Numbered from the stretch's first letter, positions 1-7,817 are shown. The stretch: DNA of 14,834 nucleotides from JAISFI01 sp031553775 (GCA_031553775.1 JAVBLA010000038.1:1-14834), one strand, 5' to 3'. A program made the numbers and translations. Notes: generated by a model not told the origin, from the sequence alone.

Positions 1-2253
1 GAAATTGTACACATTTTGTACATCTATGTAGATTCCCAACATCCATTTGTTGAAATAATACACCTTGTCTACCCGCAGGTCGAGTTGATGGAATACGCCC
101 AGACGCTGGCGGTTGAACAGGCTGTAGTTCAGGTATGGCCTGTTTTGTGCATCCCAAGCAGATTTCATACTCGATTTGTCTTTATCATAAGGCGTATAAG
201 GCGTACCTGCTCCCAAGCGCCATTTAGCACCCAACGTCCAGTTTTTCCGGAATTCCTTGCTTCCGGTAAGCGATATTAATTGCCGGTTATCCCATACGCT
301 GGGAACATAATGCCCTGTTTCTTGCAACTGTCCGGTATATTCCCGGTATTCCGACCAAAACAAGGTGTATGAAAGCAGCAGGTTGATACCAGCCAGATTG
401 CTCGTACGGAAAAGTAGCTCCATGCCGTAAGCGCGGCCTTCGCCAATTGATACCAACGGCTCATCGCCAAATACACCGAAATCGCTGCCCCCCTTGGCTG
501 CCAATACTACCGAGTCGGCCAATGAAAACGGATAATTACGATAATGCTTATAGAAACCTTCCATAGATAGCTTGATGCCAGATGACGGTAACCAGTTAAA
601 ACCCGCCACTATATGGTCGACAGTGATATATTCCAGTGCCTCCATATTCAACGGCTTTCCTTGATAGCTCCCATAACCCATTGCTGTATACGGAGGTAAT
701 TGTTGGTAACGGCCGATATTGAAATTCACTATCAGTTTGGAATTCAACGCATAGGAGGCCGAAAAACGGGGAGAAAGGTGTTCCAGCGGATTTTGCATTT
801 TAGGCGAATAAGTAGCACCATCGGCCCTGATACCGAGTGAAAGCCCCAACCGTTCATTCAGCAACGTTTGGCTAAGTTGGACAAAGAAACCATAGCGAAA
901 AAAATCCAAATTATTCTGGTAATCAACCGCTCCGGCCTGTCCGTCGTAATATATGCGCCGGTAGGTACTATTTTTATAACGATCGTATTCTGCACCGGCA
1001 CCGGCATTTAATGTAGCATTACTCCACAGGGCTTGCTCCCGCTCATAACGCAGTTTGTTTTCAGCCTCAATCGATGAATAATCCAACGTCCGGGGCTGCG
1101 ACTCATCATTGTATGGATACTTCCACTCCTTATTTTCAAGCATGTTGCGGCTCAGTGCTACCACATCCGACCCGTTGGTGCCATAGTGACGATACACCGC
1201 GCCAACCGTGTACGTCCACTGTTTACTCGCCGGCAGGTAATTAAGCAGATAACTTTGTTTGTCATCCGGGTTTTCGATACCGGTATTCAGTTTGTTATCA
1301 TCGTACGCCCCAATGCCTATAAATGTCAGTTCGTTTGTAGGATTAATTTTAGTTTTTATTTTGAATTGATAATCGTTGTAAGTCGGCAAGAAAGGCAGTT
1401 CCAATGCGCTGAACAATAATTGCAGATAACTACGCCGCACCGAGGCCATCAATGTGGTATTATGACTTATCGGCCCGTTCACAGCGAAGGCCAGATCGGA
1501 TGCCCCAACTGTAGCTTTGAAATTCATCTTCTTGCTATTCCCATCTATTTGCCTGAAGTCAAGCACAGAACTTAATGCATTGCCTTTGTTGGAAGGAAAG
1601 GCTCCTGAATAGAAATTCAGGTTCCTGATAAAATCAGGATTAATGATCCCCACCACACCACCCGATGCCCCTTGTGTAGTAAAATGGTTGATATACGGCA
1701 GCTCCACACCATCGAGGAAATAGCGGTTCTCATTAGAACCACCACCACGCACAATCACATCATTGCGGTTCACCGATGTAAATGCAACACCCGGGAGGGT
1801 TTGTATCACTTTGGAGATATCCCTGTTAGCTCCTGCCGATTTCTCAATTTCCGATTGTCCCAGCCGCCGCATAGAAAGCGGACTTTCTAAAGAACGGACA
1901 TAAACAGTGGGGCTCACTACTACTTCATTCAATGCAATGTTCGATTCAGTCAGTCCGATTTCGATATAATATGGTTTGGCGCTGTTCACCATGAACTCAT
2001 CAGAAATAAAACCCTGGTAACCAATCATTGTCACACGCAAGTGTACAAATCCCGGTTTTACACCTTCAATCCTGAAATGGCCCAGTGAATCGGTAGTGTT
2101 CCCGGTAGTGGTATTCATTACCACTACAGAGGCAAACTCAATAGGTTTATTGCTGGTCTTGTCGTAAATCCGTCCTTCCAGCACTGCCTTTTGTTGAGCT
2201 GCTGAAGTAATACTTCCTAAAAATAACAAAATGGGAATGAGATACTTTTTCAT
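1..2253 (-). CDS. TonB-dependent outer-membrane receptor, 3' end outside window
   Basis: Reading down from the ATG at 2253, the frame stays open for all 751 codons to base 1, so the C-terminal end of the barrel is missing. Residues 1-19 form a Sec signal peptide (MKKYLIPILLFLGSITSAAQ). Residues ~23-100 are a carboxypeptidase-regulatory-like beta-sandwich (LEGRIYDKTSNKPIEFASV). Next comes a plug domain with the hallmarks KVIQTLPGV, VIVRGGGSNENRYFLDG and later FPSNKGNALSSVLDF, then an aromatic-rich beta-barrel. Such receptors take up ligands across the outer membrane using TonB/ExbBD energy. No SusD-type partner lies in the window, so the substrate is unknown; with the plain regulatory domain and no STN domain, an iron, cobalamin, peptide or oligosaccharide ligand are all possible. 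I see no perfect TAnnTTTG upstream, only a one-base-short TATTTTG. Family assignment is very secure; specificity is not. Confidence 0.95.
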   Translation of the reverse strand, partial: MKKYLIPILLFLGSITSAAQQKAVLEGRIYDKTSNKPIEFASVVVMNTTTGNTTDSLGHFRIEGVKPGFVHLRVTMIGYQGFISDEFMVNSAKPYYIEIGLTESNIALNEVVVSPTVYVRSLESPLSMRRLGQSEIEKSAGANRDISKVIQTLPGVAFTSVNRNDVIVRGGGSNENRYFLDGVELPYINHFTTQGASGGVVGIINPDFIRNLNFYSGAFPSNKGNALSSVLDFRQIDGNSKKMNFKATVGASDLAFAVNGPISHNTTLMASVRRSYLQLLFSALELPFLPTYNDYQFKIKTKINPTNELTFIGIGAYDDNKLNTGIENPDDKQSYLLNYLPASKQWTYTVGAVYRHYGTNGSDVVALSRNMLENKEWKYPYNDESQPRTLDYSSIEAENKLRYEREQALWSNATLNAGAGAEYDRYKNSTYRRIYYDGQAGAVDYQNNLDFFRYGFFVQLSQTLLNERLGLSLGIRADGATYSPKMQNPLEHLSPRFSASYALNSKLIVNFNIGRYQQLPPYTAMGYGSYQGKPLNMEALEYITVDHIVAGFNWLPSSGIKLSMEGFYKHYRNYPFSLADSVVLAAKGGSDFGVFGDEPLVSIGEGRAYGMELLFRTSNLAGINLLLSYTLFWSEYREYTGQLQETGHYVPSVWDNRQLISLTGSKEFRKNWTLGAKWRLGAGTPYTPYDKDKSSMKSAWDAQNRPYLNYSLFNRQRLGVFHQLDLRVDKVYYFNKWMLGIYIDVQNVYNF

Positions 2254-2377
2254 TATCGCATTGACTGTTTATGAAGGTCTACTCTGTATATAACTTTTTA
2301 TTTACAAAATAGTTTAAATAACTGTGTGTAAGTTTTCTAAGTTTATATCAGACTCATGTTATTTTTAAAAATCGTCT

Positions 2378-3169
2378 TTAAATATCTGCAAAAAACAATT
2401 CCGGCTCTTTTCTTACGCCACCATAAGCCGAAACAAATTTCCTTCTGACAACCTTGTATAATATCCCGCCAAAATGGCGTGCATTCTGCGGACATACTTT
2501 TATACAACGGGCACAAGAAATACAACGGGATTTATCTGTCTTTCCGGGAGATTCCATTGAAATGGCCTGCACAGGACACGCTTTCACACATGCACCACAC
2601 CTGTTGCAATGCCGGTTTCCCTTAGGCTTCAAAGGTATATTCTTTATTGGGCGATATGGATCATTTCCTTTTACTGTAATGGCAGATAAGGGAGCCAATC
2701 CGTCCCATTTTTCGCAGATGGCGCAGCTTTCCTTTCCAAACTGCTTCGCTTTGATCCGATCCTGCTCATCTGGTCTTCCGTTTGCCACTGCCGGGAATAT
2801 AGAATGTTCCGCAACAAACGCGCCAAGGGAAATCACCCGGAAATGATTGTTTTCCAGCATATTTTTCAATTCTAACAAAGCATCGTCATATTCTCTGTTT
2901 CCATATACTACTACTGCTACTACAGGCGTTTTGTTTCCCTTGAATTTATTTAATGCGCCTATTACGGTATAAGGCACCCTTCCTGAATAGACAGGAACAC
3001 CGAAAACAACCATGTCTTTGGGAGAAAAAGCGGTTTCCACCGCCTGTCCTTGTGTAATGTCATATTTTACTATTTTATCAGCAGCAAAACCCTGAGTAAC
3101 GGCCTCTACAATCATTTTCGTGGTTCCTGTCGCACTGAAATAAATCTGATAAATTGTGTCCACTTTCAT
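2378..3169 (-). CDS. EFR1-family flavodoxin/ferredoxin fusion protein
   Basis: This 263-residue protein has two modules. Residues ~4-145 are flavodoxin-like, with an FMN-phosphate loop (SATGTTK, 12-18) and a second flavin-side loop (FGVPVYSGRVP, 56-66). The C-terminal module carries two [4Fe-4S] ferredoxin motifs: C188-x2-C191-x2-C194-x3-C198-P and C216-x2-C219-x2-C222-x3-C226-P. This order is that of the EFR1 ferredoxins of strict anaerobes, presumed cytoplasmic electron carriers; the physiological partner is generally unknown. An extra Cys pair (C149/C152, CAIC) lies between the modules and could be structural or redox-active. No signal peptide is visible. It is transcribed divergently from the CGGC-domain gene, with its own TATCTTTG element 19 bases upstream of the ATG. 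The start fits the flavodoxin N-terminus, which begins within ten residues. Confidence 0.92.
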   Translation of the reverse strand: MKVDTIYQIYFSATGTTKMIVEAVTQGFAADKIVKYDITQGQAVETAFSPKDMVVFGVPVYSGRVPYTVIGALNKFKGNKTPVVAVVVYGNREYDDALLELKNMLENNHFRVISLGAFVAEHSIFPAVANGRPDEQDRIKAKQFGKESCAICEKWDGLAPLSAITVKGNDPYRPIKNIPLKPKGNRHCNRCGACVKACPVQAISMESPGKTDKSRCISCARCIKVCPQNARHFGGILYKVVRRKFVSAYGGVRKEPELFFADI

Positions 3170-3188
3170 AATCCCTATATTTTTAGGA

Positions 3189-3196
3189 CAAAGATA
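3189..3196 (-). promoter_or_regulatory. -7 element for the EFR1 gene
   Basis: On the minus strand this reads TATCTTTG, a perfect match to the Bacteroidota TAnnTTTG -7 consensus, 19 bases before the ATG at 3169. A TATTTTAG tract lies upstream but there is no clean -33 TTTG. Confidence 0.6.
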
Positions 3197-3270
3197 CTAT
3201 TCGGAATCTAAAATACCATTTCATCGTCAAGCTATCATCCTATTTTAGTCAGAAAATCATTCTTATTTCA

Positions 3271-3278
3271 TACTTTTG
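3271..3278 (+). promoter_or_regulatory. -7 element for the CGGC-domain gene
   Basis: TACTTTTG matches TAnnTTTG and lies 92 bases before the ATG at 3371, implying an AT-rich leader of about 85 bases. No convincing -33 TTTG is present. The opposite-facing element at 3189-3196 makes this a divergent control region. Confidence 0.5.
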
Positions 3279-3370
3279 CAATGAAGAATAAAAACAGTTA
3301 GACTGATTGAATTTTTGGCATACCTTTTGGAGAAGTTCAGGATAATTGTTATAATAAAAACATTGTGATC

Positions 3371-3703
3371 ATGAAAAAAGTAGGCATTATTCGTTGTCAG
3401 CAAACGGAAGACATGTGTCCCGGAAGCGCTTGCATGAAAGCGGCAATGAATAGCAAAGGTGCTTTTCAGGAAATAGGAGAGGTAGAAGTGATCGGATTTG
3501 TTTCCTGTGGCGGTTGTCCCGGAAAACGTGCGGTAAGCCGCGCAAAAATGATGGTAGACAGAGGCGCCGAAGTCATTGCTCTGGCATCCTGCATTATAAA
3601 AGGAACTCCCATTGGATTTCCCTGTCCTCATTCTGAACAAATGAAAGAAGCAATAGAAAGGAAGATCGGTGAAAATGTGCGTGTATTAGACTACAGTCAC
3701 TAA
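3371..3703 (+). CDS. CGGC domain-containing small cysteine-rich protein
   Basis: This 110-residue protein is built almost entirely of one CGGC domain, a family of small cysteine-rich proteins found mainly in anaerobic bacteria and archaea. Cysteines fall at 9, 16, 21, 46, 49, 74 and 85; the diagnostic C-G-G-C is residues 46-49 (FVSCGGCPGKR) and IIRCQQTEDMCPG (7-18) precedes it. The spacing suggests metal or Fe-S binding, but no biochemical role is established. It has no signal peptide, so it is probably cytoplasmic. I chose the ATG at 3371 over the in-frame GTG at 3365 because homologous proteins start directly at the first beta-strand (MKKVGIIRC). It is divergent from the EFR1 redox gene and convergent with the DUF5131 gene, with 11 bases between stop codons. 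A redox or metal-sensing role with its Fe-S neighbour is only inference. Confidence 0.88.
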   Translation: MKKVGIIRCQQTEDMCPGSACMKAAMNSKGAFQEIGEVEVIGFVSCGGCPGKRAVSRAKMMVDRGAEVIALASCIIKGTPIGFPCPHSEQMKEAIERKIGENVRVLDYSH

Positions 3704-3714
3704 ACAGTCCGGCG

Positions 3715-4473
3715 TTATCCGGTATCTGACCTGTCGATATTTATTCCCGCTTTTCGTGCCTGTGAATGCTGGAATTGTCTTTTGACATGGTACAACCGGC
3801 CTTCTTTAACGAACTTCGCACCTGTTTGTTTGAACCAGAATGAAACATTTTTTTCCCGGCATAAGTCGCGAAGTTCCATTACCCAATCATAGTCGCACGG
3901 TCGTGCTTCATAACCGGATTCTCCACCGACAACTACCTGTTCCACCCATGAGCCGATATCGTAAGACTGCAAATCTATTCGTGCCAAAAGAGGTTCACAG
4001 ATAAGTATCTTGTGTTTGATAGGAGCCGTTTTGTAAATCGGCAACCTGTAATCTGCCCGGTCCTGATTTTCGATGGTACAGCAAATTGTTACATTGTTGT
4101 AGCCTTCCCCCCAATCATCCGGCAAAGTTTCCTGCAAACGGTCGATACGTTTGGTAATCATCATAAAATTCAAATCATTGCGAAGTTGCATCATCTCCCA
4201 GGCTTCTGCGCGCCACTGATCGGCATCTTCGATAAAAAAATCAGAAGTAAAACAGGTATAAACCAGTGTTCCGGAAGGTATCTTATATTCTCCGTTCCGT
4301 TTCTTTTGAATAGGGAGATCGAAGGTTTTCGTTTTTGCGACAATTGTACTGTCAACGCTTCTTTTAGCATCGCCACGATAAACATAACAGTGCTTGCAAC
4401 CTGCGCTTAACTTGCGACAACCGTGCCACAGGTTCCACATTTTCGACTTTGATTCAATAGCATTCTTCGTCAT
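3715..4473 (-). CDS. DUF5131 (phage Gp37/Gp68-type) protein
   Basis: This is a 252-residue member of DUF5131, first noted as phage protein Gp37/Gp68. Family marks are an N-terminal tryptophan and cysteine cluster (WNLWHGCRKLSAGCKHCY, with C19-x6-C26-x2-C29), a central MITKR segment (105-109), ICEPLLARI (158-166), VVGGESGYEARP (181-192) and FWFKQTGAKF (212-221). The Cys cluster and TIM-barrel-like strand pattern recall radical-SAM or metal-binding enzymes, but I know of no proven activity. The frame stays open upstream to a possible start at 4554, but that overlaps the MFS gene in the same strand; the ATG at 4473 gives the expected N-terminus and lies 14 bases after the MFS stop, so the two genes are probably co-transcribed. 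Why a phage-linked family sits behind a transporter is unclear. No phage gene is adjacent. Confidence 0.85.
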   Translation of the reverse strand: MTKNAIESKSKMWNLWHGCRKLSAGCKHCYVYRGDAKRSVDSTIVAKTKTFDLPIQKKRNGEYKIPSGTLVYTCFTSDFFIEDADQWRAEAWEMMQLRNDLNFMMITKRIDRLQETLPDDWGEGYNNVTICCTIENQDRADYRLPIYKTAPIKHKILICEPLLARIDLQSYDIGSWVEQVVVGGESGYEARPCDYDWVMELRDLCREKNVSFWFKQTGAKFVKEGRLYHVKRQFQHSQARKAGINIDRSDTG

Positions 4474-4487
4474 ACAGGTATAGCTGT

Positions 4488-5861
4488 TTATTTCTGTTCT
4501 CCTTTCACCCGGAAAGACGAAGCATAGGTTCCCAGCAGACAAAGCAGGGCGCATACTCCGAAAGTAATATGCAGGCTTTTCATGAATTGCGGATAAACTT
4601 CCGGAGTGATCAAACGATTACCAACCTGCAAAGAGATGGCCATCATGGCAATCCCCATGCTGAAAGCCTGTCCTGTCAGGCGCATGGTACCAGTAGTAGC
4701 GGACGCCTGGCTGTAGTATTTTTCATCTACCGAACTCATAATCACATTGGTATTCGGGGAGGAAAACAAACCGAATCCGAAACCCAGCATCATTAACAAA
4801 ATGATAATAATATACATCGGAGTAGTAGTGGTGATCAAAAACAAACCTCCCAATCCCAACACGATAATTCCCATTCCGGTAGTTGCCAGCGCCGGTGCGG
4901 AGATCCTGTCGGAAAGCCGGCCGGCATACAAAGAAATGACCGATTGGATGCACGCTTGTGCAATCAGGATAAAACCGGCATGTTGAGCATCGAATCCTCG
5001 GACATTCTGTAAATACAAACTCATCATAAATGCAACGGCCGATGTGGCTGCATAGTTGATCAATGCAGAAAATGAGGACAAGCTGAAAACTTTATTTCCC
5101 AGGAAAATCTTCACATTGAATACCGGATACGTACATCGTTTCTCGTACCAGATAAAAAAAGCGAAAGAGGCCAGGCCCATTCCGATCCAGAGATATCCAC
5201 TGATTCCGGGTAGTTCGGAAAATCCGAAAATCAGTCCGAAAAGTCCCAAAGCATAGACAACAGCCCCGATGAAGTCAAATTTTTCACCTTTCGACTCGAT
5301 CCATTCTCCTTTCAGAAAAAAGAAAGAAGAGACAACTACAACTAAACCGGCCAGGGCACAAATAAAGAACAGGCTTTGCCATCCCCAGTAATGGGTTAGC
5401 AATCCACCGAAAAAGGGGCCGGAAGCGAGAGCGAAATAAACAACAGAGGTATTGATTCCCAACACTTTTCCCCGTTCGCTTTGAGGAAATATGGAAGTCA
5501 GGATTGCCATGCTCGTACCGAACATCATGGCACTTCCTAATCCGGAAAGTAAGCGTAAAACGATCAATTGAGTTCCGGATGTCACCAATCCACAAAGAAA
5601 AGTACAAACAGAAAACAAAGCAACTCCGGTGATGAACATCTTTTTTCGTCCGACCAGATCGGCCAAGCGGGCAAAAGGCACCTGAAAAACAGCTGTAGAG
5701 ATCAGGTAAACGGTGGCAATCCATCCCAATGCAACGGCATCCATCGAGAACTCTTCACTTATTTGCGGAAGGGCCAGATTCAGTGCCGACCCCATGAAAG
5801 GAACCAAAAATGCGGAAAGACAGAGGACGAAAAGGGCGGAATTGTTTTTTGTTTGTTGCAT
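4488..5861 (-). CDS. MFS transporter, DHA2-like drug/H+ antiporter
   Basis: This is a 457-residue inner-membrane protein with hydrophobic segments along its whole length. Motif A of the major facilitator superfamily is clear in the loop after the second helix (ARLADLVGRKKMF, 64-76). The antiporter motif C is in helix 5 (ASGPFFGGLL, 145-154). The length and an extra central pair of segments (around FDFIGAVVYALGLFGLIFGF) suit the 14-helix DHA2 (EmrB/QacA) subfamily, which exports drugs or other amphiphiles with proton exchange. The true substrate cannot be read from sequence. The ATG at 5861 is preferred over an in-frame GTG at 5879 because an A-rich leader precedes it and the GTG lies in a small direct repeat. 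It is first in a likely two-gene unit with DUF5131 and divergent from the VOC gene. No regulator gene is adjacent. Confidence 0.92.
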   Translation of the reverse strand: MQQTKNNSALFVLCLSAFLVPFMGSALNLALPQISEEFSMDAVALGWIATVYLISTAVFQVPFARLADLVGRKKMFITGVALFSVCTFLCGLVTSGTQLIVLRLLSGLGSAMMFGTSMAILTSIFPQSERGKVLGINTSVVYFALASGPFFGGLLTHYWGWQSLFFICALAGLVVVVSSFFFLKGEWIESKGEKFDFIGAVVYALGLFGLIFGFSELPGISGYLWIGMGLASFAFFIWYEKRCTYPVFNVKIFLGNKVFSLSSFSALINYAATSAVAFMMSLYLQNVRGFDAQHAGFILIAQACIQSVISLYAGRLSDRISAPALATTGMGIIVLGLGGLFLITTTTPMYIIIILLMMLGFGFGLFSSPNTNVIMSSVDEKYYSQASATTGTMRLTGQAFSMGIAMMAISLQVGNRLITPEVYPQFMKSLHITFGVCALLCLLGTYASSFRVKGEQK

Positions 5862-5876
5862 TTGTTTGTTTTTAGA

Positions 5877-5893
5877 CACGGAGATTCACGGAG
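5877..5893. repeat. Short direct repeat CACGGAG x2
   Basis: CACGGAG occurs at 5877-5883 and again at 5887-5893, ten bases apart, followed by a run of ten T. It lies just upstream of the MFS ATG, in its expected leader. It resembles the degraded CACGGAG-type tracts scattered in Bacteroidota genomes (recollection, not searched). Confidence 0.4.
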
Positions 5894-5925
5894 TTTTTTT
5901 TTTATACATTAGACTCATGCGGATA

Positions 5926-5933
5926 CAAAAATA
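5926..5933 (-). promoter_or_regulatory. -7 element for MFS-DUF5131 unit
   Basis: On the minus strand this reads TATTTTTG, matching TAnnTTTG, 64 bases before the MFS ATG at 5861. No good -33 TTTG is seen. It lies 20 bases from the plus-strand element at 5954-5961, so the two promoters would interfere or be co-regulated. Confidence 0.45.
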
Positions 5934-5953
5934 CATAATATCAAAAGATAATG

Positions 5954-5961
5954 TATATTTG
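5954..5961 (+). promoter_or_regulatory. -7 element for the VOC gene
   Basis: TATATTTG matches TAnnTTTG and lies 38 bases before the ATG at 6000, a usual leader length. No -33 TTTG is visible about 20 bases upstream. Confidence 0.55.
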
Positions 5962-5999
5962 TGCGGAAATAAAAACTCAATTTTTAAAACTTAATAATT

Positions 6000-6428
6000 A
6001 TGTTAGCAGCAGTCAATCCTTATTTATCATTCAACGGCAATTGTGAAGCCGCTTTCAACTTTTATAAATCAGTGTTCGGAGTCGAGTTTGACGAAATGTA
6101 CCGGTATAAAGATATTCCCGGAGAGGAAATTCCCGAATCGGAAAAAGAAAAAATCATGCATATTTCGATGCAACTGACCGAGCATGTATGGCTAATGGGA
6201 GCTGATGCATCCGAGGCTTTCGGACAAATCACCCGGTTCGGCGATTGTGTGACACTAACCATCTGTACCAGCAGTGAAGAAGAAACGCACAAGCTTTACG
6301 AGGCACTTTCAGAGGGTGGAGAAATCACGATGCCTCTGGAAAAAACATTCTGGGCCGATCTGTATGCTGTCTTCACAGATCGATTCGGGATTAGCTGGGC
6401 TTTGAATTTTATGCAGAACAAACATTAA
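6000..6428 (+). CDS. PhnB-like VOC (glyoxalase-fold) protein
   Basis: This 142-residue protein belongs to the vicinal-oxygen-chelate superfamily, PhnB-like branch. The N-terminus (NPYLSFNGNCEAAFNFYKSVFG, residues 6-27) is typical, followed by a paired beta-alpha-beta-beta-beta unit with MHISMQL and WLMGAD strands, then the second half (VTLTICTSSEEETHKLYEAL) and a closing strand with W-A-D-L-Y-A-V-F-T-D-R-F-G-I-S-W. The length matches the usual 130-150 residues. Relatives include PhnB of E. coli (function unclear) and 3-demethylubiquinone-like methyltransferase-named proteins; no substrate can be assigned. It is presumably cytoplasmic as no signal is seen. It stands alone, with its own -7 element, divergent from the MFS exporter and convergent with the cupin gene. 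Confidence 0.9.
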   Translation: MLAAVNPYLSFNGNCEAAFNFYKSVFGVEFDEMYRYKDIPGEEIPESEKEKIMHISMQLTEHVWLMGADASEAFGQITRFGDCVTLTICTSSEEETHKLYEALSEGGEITMPLEKTFWADLYAVFTDRFGISWALNFMQNKH

Positions 6429-6451
6429 AAATCCGTGGACAGATGAATTAC

Positions 6452-6481
6452 GGCGGAACAATTCAGTGATGATGTTCCGCC
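6452..6481. terminator. Bidirectional hairpin between convergent genes
   Basis: GGCGGAACA at 6452-6460 pairs perfectly with TGTTCCGCC at 6473-6481 (9 bp, 12-base loop). It lies 23 bases after the VOC stop codon. The cupin stop codon (6463-6465) is inside the loop, so one arm also encodes the cupin C-terminus. No T-run follows on either strand, so it may terminate transcription inefficiently or protect 3' ends. Confidence 0.6.
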
Positions 6482-7014
6482 AATTCTGCTTCTGTCAATG
6501 TATGATGAATTGTTCCATGCGGGTGCTCCGACGGAGAATAAATAGAATATACCTTGAGCGGTATATTTCCTGTATTCAGGATATTATGCCATTTCCCGGC
6601 CGGCACAAATACGGCGAAATCTTTACCGATCATTTTTACAAAACTGAGAGAGTCTTTACTGTCTCCCATCATTACCTTACCCTCTCCTTCTTCAACCCGA
6701 AGGAACTGTTCAGTATGTAAATGTTGTTCCAACCCGATTTCTCCTCCTACGGGAATAGACATTAATGTAACCTGCAGATTATTGCCTGTCCATAATGCGG
6801 TTCTGAAGTTCTGATTTGACAGAGTATAAGCATCTATATCTAATACAACCGGATTTTGCCCGTAATCTTTCAGAAGGACACTGTCTCCCGCGGCATCACT
6901 CTTGTTTGTCTGGTGTTGACTATTTTTTCCTTCTTTCCGGCCTTGACTGCATGTCGTAAACAGAAGGACAACCCACAGTATAATTTTCCATGATAAAACT
7001 GATTTGAATTTCAT
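6463..7014 (-). CDS. Exported cupin-domain protein, possible lipoprotein
   Basis: This 183-residue protein starts with a hydrophobic export signal (VLSWKIILWVVLLFTTC), with Cys22 as a possible lipid-modified residue; the Thr at -1 is atypical for signal peptidase II, so lipidation is uncertain. A polar linker follows to about residue 48. One cupin barrel covers ~55-165. Motif 1 is GGEIGLEQHLHTEQFLRVEEGEG (H98 and H100 as candidate metal ligands, then Q103 or a nearby acid) and motif 2 is PAGKWHNILNTG (H143). The C-terminal tail is His-rich (HPHGTIHH near 164-171 and a final HHH), hinting at metal binding in the periplasm. Cytoplasmic relatives are short stand-alone cupins of unknown substrate; export with a His-rich tail is less usual. 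It is a single gene with a promoter at 7097-7128 and a long leader. Confidence 0.87.
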   Translation of the reverse strand: MKFKSVLSWKIILWVVLLFTTCSQGRKEGKNSQHQTNKSDAAGDSVLLKDYGQNPVVLDIDAYTLSNQNFRTALWTGNNLQVTLMSIPVGGEIGLEQHLHTEQFLRVEEGEGKVMMGDSKDSLSFVKMIGKDFAVFVPAGKWHNILNTGNIPLKVYSIYSPSEHPHGTIHHTLTEAELAEHHH

Positions 7015-7319
7015 AGCCTGATCATTTTAAAAGTTACATAAGAATTATTTTGTTGTGATAACTCATTCCAGAGGTTGGTTTTGGGAAAGTGATGCTCAAA
7101 GATACAAATTAATTTCCGGAATTCCAAGAGATTCAGGTTTTATAAAGCTCACTAAGGTCTGTTATCAGCATAACAAAAATCAATAACATTTATTTTCTGC
7201 TCTTTCTTCTGCTCAAAAAAACGCATATATTCTCCCGATTATAAAATTCAAGTTTCCATTGGTTCCAGTCTTCTCCTTTCATTTGAATCTTTCATATAAA
7301 ATCTTTTATTTAAATGATT
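7015..7319. other. Intergenic region, cupin promoter only
   Basis: This 305-base gap is AT-rich. Apart from the minus-strand promoter for the cupin gene at 7097-7128 I see no ORF, tRNA-like fold, long inverted repeat or strong terminator in it. The exonuclease gene ends just beyond its right edge. Confidence 0.6.
7097..7128 (-). promoter_or_regulatory. Promoter of the cupin gene
   Basis: On the minus strand TATCTTTG (7097-7104) is a perfect -7 element; CTTGG at 7124-7128 sits about 20 bases upstream, one mismatch from the -33 TTTG. It lies 82 bases before the ATG at 7014. Confidence 0.55.
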
Positions 7320-7817
7320 TCACAATACCCTCCTGGCAATCTCCGCACAAGCCTCCGCATCCGCCAAAGCGTGATGATGCCGTGTTAAATCAAATCCCAC
7401 ATGCGCCGCCACTGTATGTAACTGATGATTATCTAATCCGGGAAAAGCTTTCCGGGATGCCCTGCAGGTACAATAAAAAGCATACCTGGGATATTCCATT
7501 CCATACAGGTTATGTACTGCTTTCAGACAACCTTCGTCAAAAGGGCTATTGTGGGCAACCAGAGGTAGGCCGGTAAGTTTCGGGGCAACTTCGGCCCAGA
7601 CATCCGGGAAATCAGGAGAGCTGCAGGTATCGTAAAATGAAAGACCATGGATCTTTGTGGCCCAATCGCTGTAAAAATTGGGACGGGGGCGAATTAAATG
7701 ATAGATTTTGTCGGTAATTTCTCCCTGCTTTACAATCACAATTCCGACACTGCAAACGCTGGTGCGGTGGTAATTGGCTGTTTCAAAGTCAATGGAGGCA
7801 AAGTTTTTCAGATACAT
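7320..7817 (-). CDS. DEDDh 3'-5' exonuclease (DnaQ-like)
   Basis: This 165-residue protein is a stand-alone RNase T/DnaQ-fold exonuclease. All catalytic motifs are present: Exo I FASIDFETA (D10, E12), Exo II VAHNSPFDEG (D94) and Exo III with H148 and D153 (H-x4-D in HHALADA), the DEDDh arrangement. Two metal ions would drive 3'-to-5' removal of nucleotides from DNA or RNA; it resembles the PolC-epsilon-like small exonucleases of Bacteroidota, not a polymerase subunit. No other domain is attached. The frame is open up to a TTG at 7847, but that codon lies inside a TAnnTTTG promoter element, so the ATG at 7817 is the real start and gives a leader of about 20-25 bases. It is downstream of the MarR gene on the same strand but with its own promoter. 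Confidence 0.92.
   Translation of the reverse strand: MYLKNFASIDFETANYHRTSVCSVGIVIVKQGEITDKIYHLIRPRPNFYSDWATKIHGLSFYDTCSSPDFPDVWAEVAPKLTGLPLVAHNSPFDEGCLKAVHNLYGMEYPRYAFYCTCRASRKAFPGLDNHQLHTVAAHVGFDLTRHHHALADAEACAEIARRVL

Noticed and set aside
16..1890. Several plus-strand ORFs of 66-87 codons
   Set aside because: All lie antisense to the TonB-dependent receptor, which reads open across the entire stretch with clear motifs.
2454..2846. 130-codon plus-strand ORF
   Set aside because: It is antisense to the ferredoxin half of the EFR1 gene and has low-complexity composition without a domain.
3263..3640. 125-codon minus-strand ORF
   Set aside because: It is antisense to the CGGC-domain gene and crosses its promoter; no family resemblance.
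4474..4554. Longer N-terminus of the DUF5131 protein
   Set aside because: The extra 27 residues would overlap the MFS coding region and have no resemblance to the family N-terminus; the ATG at 4473 is preferred.
5284..5724. 146-codon minus-strand ORF
   Set aside because: It is a frame-shifted reading of the MFS gene on the same strand, rich in Arg, Cys and Ser as is usual for shadow frames.
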